DNA of 64,000 nt from Phocaeicola_A sp045545095 (GTDB taxonomy: Bacteria; Bacteroidota; Bacteroidia; Bacteroidales; Bacteroidaceae): NCBI GenBank assembly GCA_045545095.1, contig JAZQAG010000029.1, forward strand, positions 141,594-205,593, read 5' to 3'. Below the pieces are notes generated by a model that did no database searches, was not told the origin of the DNA, and saw only the letters and a program-made list of their open reading frames with translations. The position numbers and the translations under genes are program-made. Shown one piece after another: positions 63,482 to 64,000 of the stretch. Each line of letters starts with the position of its first letter. The first letter of the stretch is position 1.

Positions 63482-63500
63482 CTCTTGTCTCTTGTAGTTA

Positions 63501-63677
63501 TTAGTTAGATTGCCATTCAGTATCATTCCAAGCATTAACTGTTTCTTCTTTCACTTCATTAATTTCGTGACCAGTAGTCTCTATCTTTTTTGTAGTGACT
63601 ACTCCTGACCCGCAGAAGTTATGTTGATTTCTGACTGTTGTGTTTTTTGTCAGTGGTTTGTTATATTTTTTCTTCAT
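63501..63677 (-). CDS. small 58-residue protein upstream of the PI-PLC-like gene
   Basis: ATG at 63677-63675 opens a 58-codon frame ending in tandem TAA TAA (63503-63498). The protein starts MKKKYNKPLTKNTTVRNQHN, contains one Cys (FCGSGVV) and ends in an acidic, Trp-bearing tail (NEVKEETVNAWNDTEWQSN). It has no signal peptide. The MKKxYxxP start and acidic tail recall a loose class of short Bacteroidales ORFs of unknown function, but I do not recognise a named family. A purine-rich leader precedes it and the next gene starts 19 bp after its second stop, which suggests an operon. Coding status is likely but unproven. Confidence 0.55.
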   Translation of the reverse strand: MKKKYNKPLTKNTTVRNQHNFCGSGVVTTKKIETTGHEINEVKEETVNAWNDTEWQSN

Positions 63678-63850
63678 TTGTTTTTCTTTGTTTTGTAATT
63701 TTTGTTTTCCTGTATCATTGTTCTGTTTGTTTTCGGGTTTCCGGTATCTCGGGTTCCTTTTTGTTTTCTTTTAGGATATTTTTTTTGTTTTCCGGTGCGG
63801 TGTCCTTTTCCCCTTCACCGCTCCTCCGCTCACCGCTCCCCGCTCACCGT
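63678..63850. other. purine-rich leader and repeat array
   Basis: On the minus strand this gap begins with TAA-ACGGTGAGCGGGGAGCGG words (63815-63850) directly at the preceding stop codon, then runs as A/G-rich unstructured sequence to the small ORF. No promoter consensus was recognised. Confidence 0.6.
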
Positions 63851-64000
63851 TTATTCCTGTACTTTTGTTATGACTGCTCTTGAGAGTCTCGGGTCGTCAT
63901 AGAACATGTTTTCTACTCCCCCTTGTGCCTCTATGCTCAGCATGTCTTCAGGCACGTCATATTCTTGTGTGAGGCATTCGTACACCTCTTGTGCTCTGAG
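63851..64000 (-). CDS. 3' end of an OmpA / DUF3868-like protein
   Basis: An open frame of 49 codons plus TAA enters from the right edge of the window. The residues RAQEVYECLTQEYDVPEDMLSIEAQG, then DDPRLSRAVITKVQE, resemble the end of an OmpA-C-like domain, where RAxxVxxYL...GV...L and LNRRVEI are usual. In Bacteroidales, DUF3868 proteins with such ends stand upstream of fimbrillin/Mfa-type genes on the same strand, as here. Only 49 residues are visible, so the family is an inference. Confidence 0.55.
   Translation of the reverse strand, partial: LRAQEVYECLTQEYDVPEDMLSIEAQGGVENMFYDDPRLSRAVITKVQE

Overview
The window comes from a Bacteroidales chromosome (Bacteroidaceae/Prevotellaceae type). 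The evidence is paired SusC/SusD outer-membrane systems, fimbrillin-like lipoproteins, promoters matching the Bacteroidetes pattern (TTTG ... TAnnTTTG, no strong Shine-Dalgarno), a 13-gene dcw cluster without ddl or murF, and long LptF/G-type and MraY proteins with lineage-typical insertions. A PorT-like barrel and several secreted proteins with C-terminal Gly-Tyr/Ile-Val-Lys sorting-type tails suggest a type IX secretion lineage. The genus cannot be fixed by reading alone.

Layout. (1) 2-1045: 3' end of a TPR/coiled-coil/HTH regulator, then a repeat-rich spacer. (2) 1605-17401, minus strand: mraZ-rsmH-ftsL-ftsI-murE-mraY-murD-ftsW-murG-murC-ftsQ-ftsA-ftsZ, the peptidoglycan precursor and divisome operon, with a two-unit MraZ operator upstream of mraZ. 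(3) 17898-22932, plus strand: rhaB-rhaA-rhaT-rhaD (L-rhamnose catabolism) and a small L7/L12-CTD-like membrane protein. (4) 23002-29589: housekeeping genes rplS, porT-like, ferredoxin, aspartate-type aminotransferase, ribBA, LptF/G permease, START-like protein. (5) 29686-33224: tRNA-Met(CAT) and a 920-residue secreted protein, enclosed by a 49-bp inverted repeat. (6) 33921-54184: a roughly 20-kb plus-strand locus in the order FAS1-SusC-SusD-FAS1-FAS1-SusC-SusD-PL11 rhamnogalacturonan lyase. (7) 54605-57290: a HAF-like secreted protein and a U32 peptidase. (8) 57892-64000, minus strand: a surface-adhesin cluster with a partial OmpA/DUF3868-like gene at the right edge, a 58-codon small ORF, a fimbrillin-like/PI-PLC-like fusion lacking its catalytic histidines, and a fimbrillin-like/CotH-kinase fusion.

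How it fits together. The PL11 lyase would cut rhamnogalacturonan-I backbone, the two SusCD pairs with fasciclin-domain lipoproteins would bind and import oligosaccharides, and the rha operon 11-36 kb away could use the released rhamnose. Only one glycan-cleaving enzyme and no local sensor (HTCS, SusR or ECF) is visible, so the FAS1-SusCD set may be a less ordinary system.

The spacers of the accessory regions carry several families of short dispersed repeats. One (GGTGAGCGGTTAGCGG-like) begins exactly at the stop codon of three different genes.
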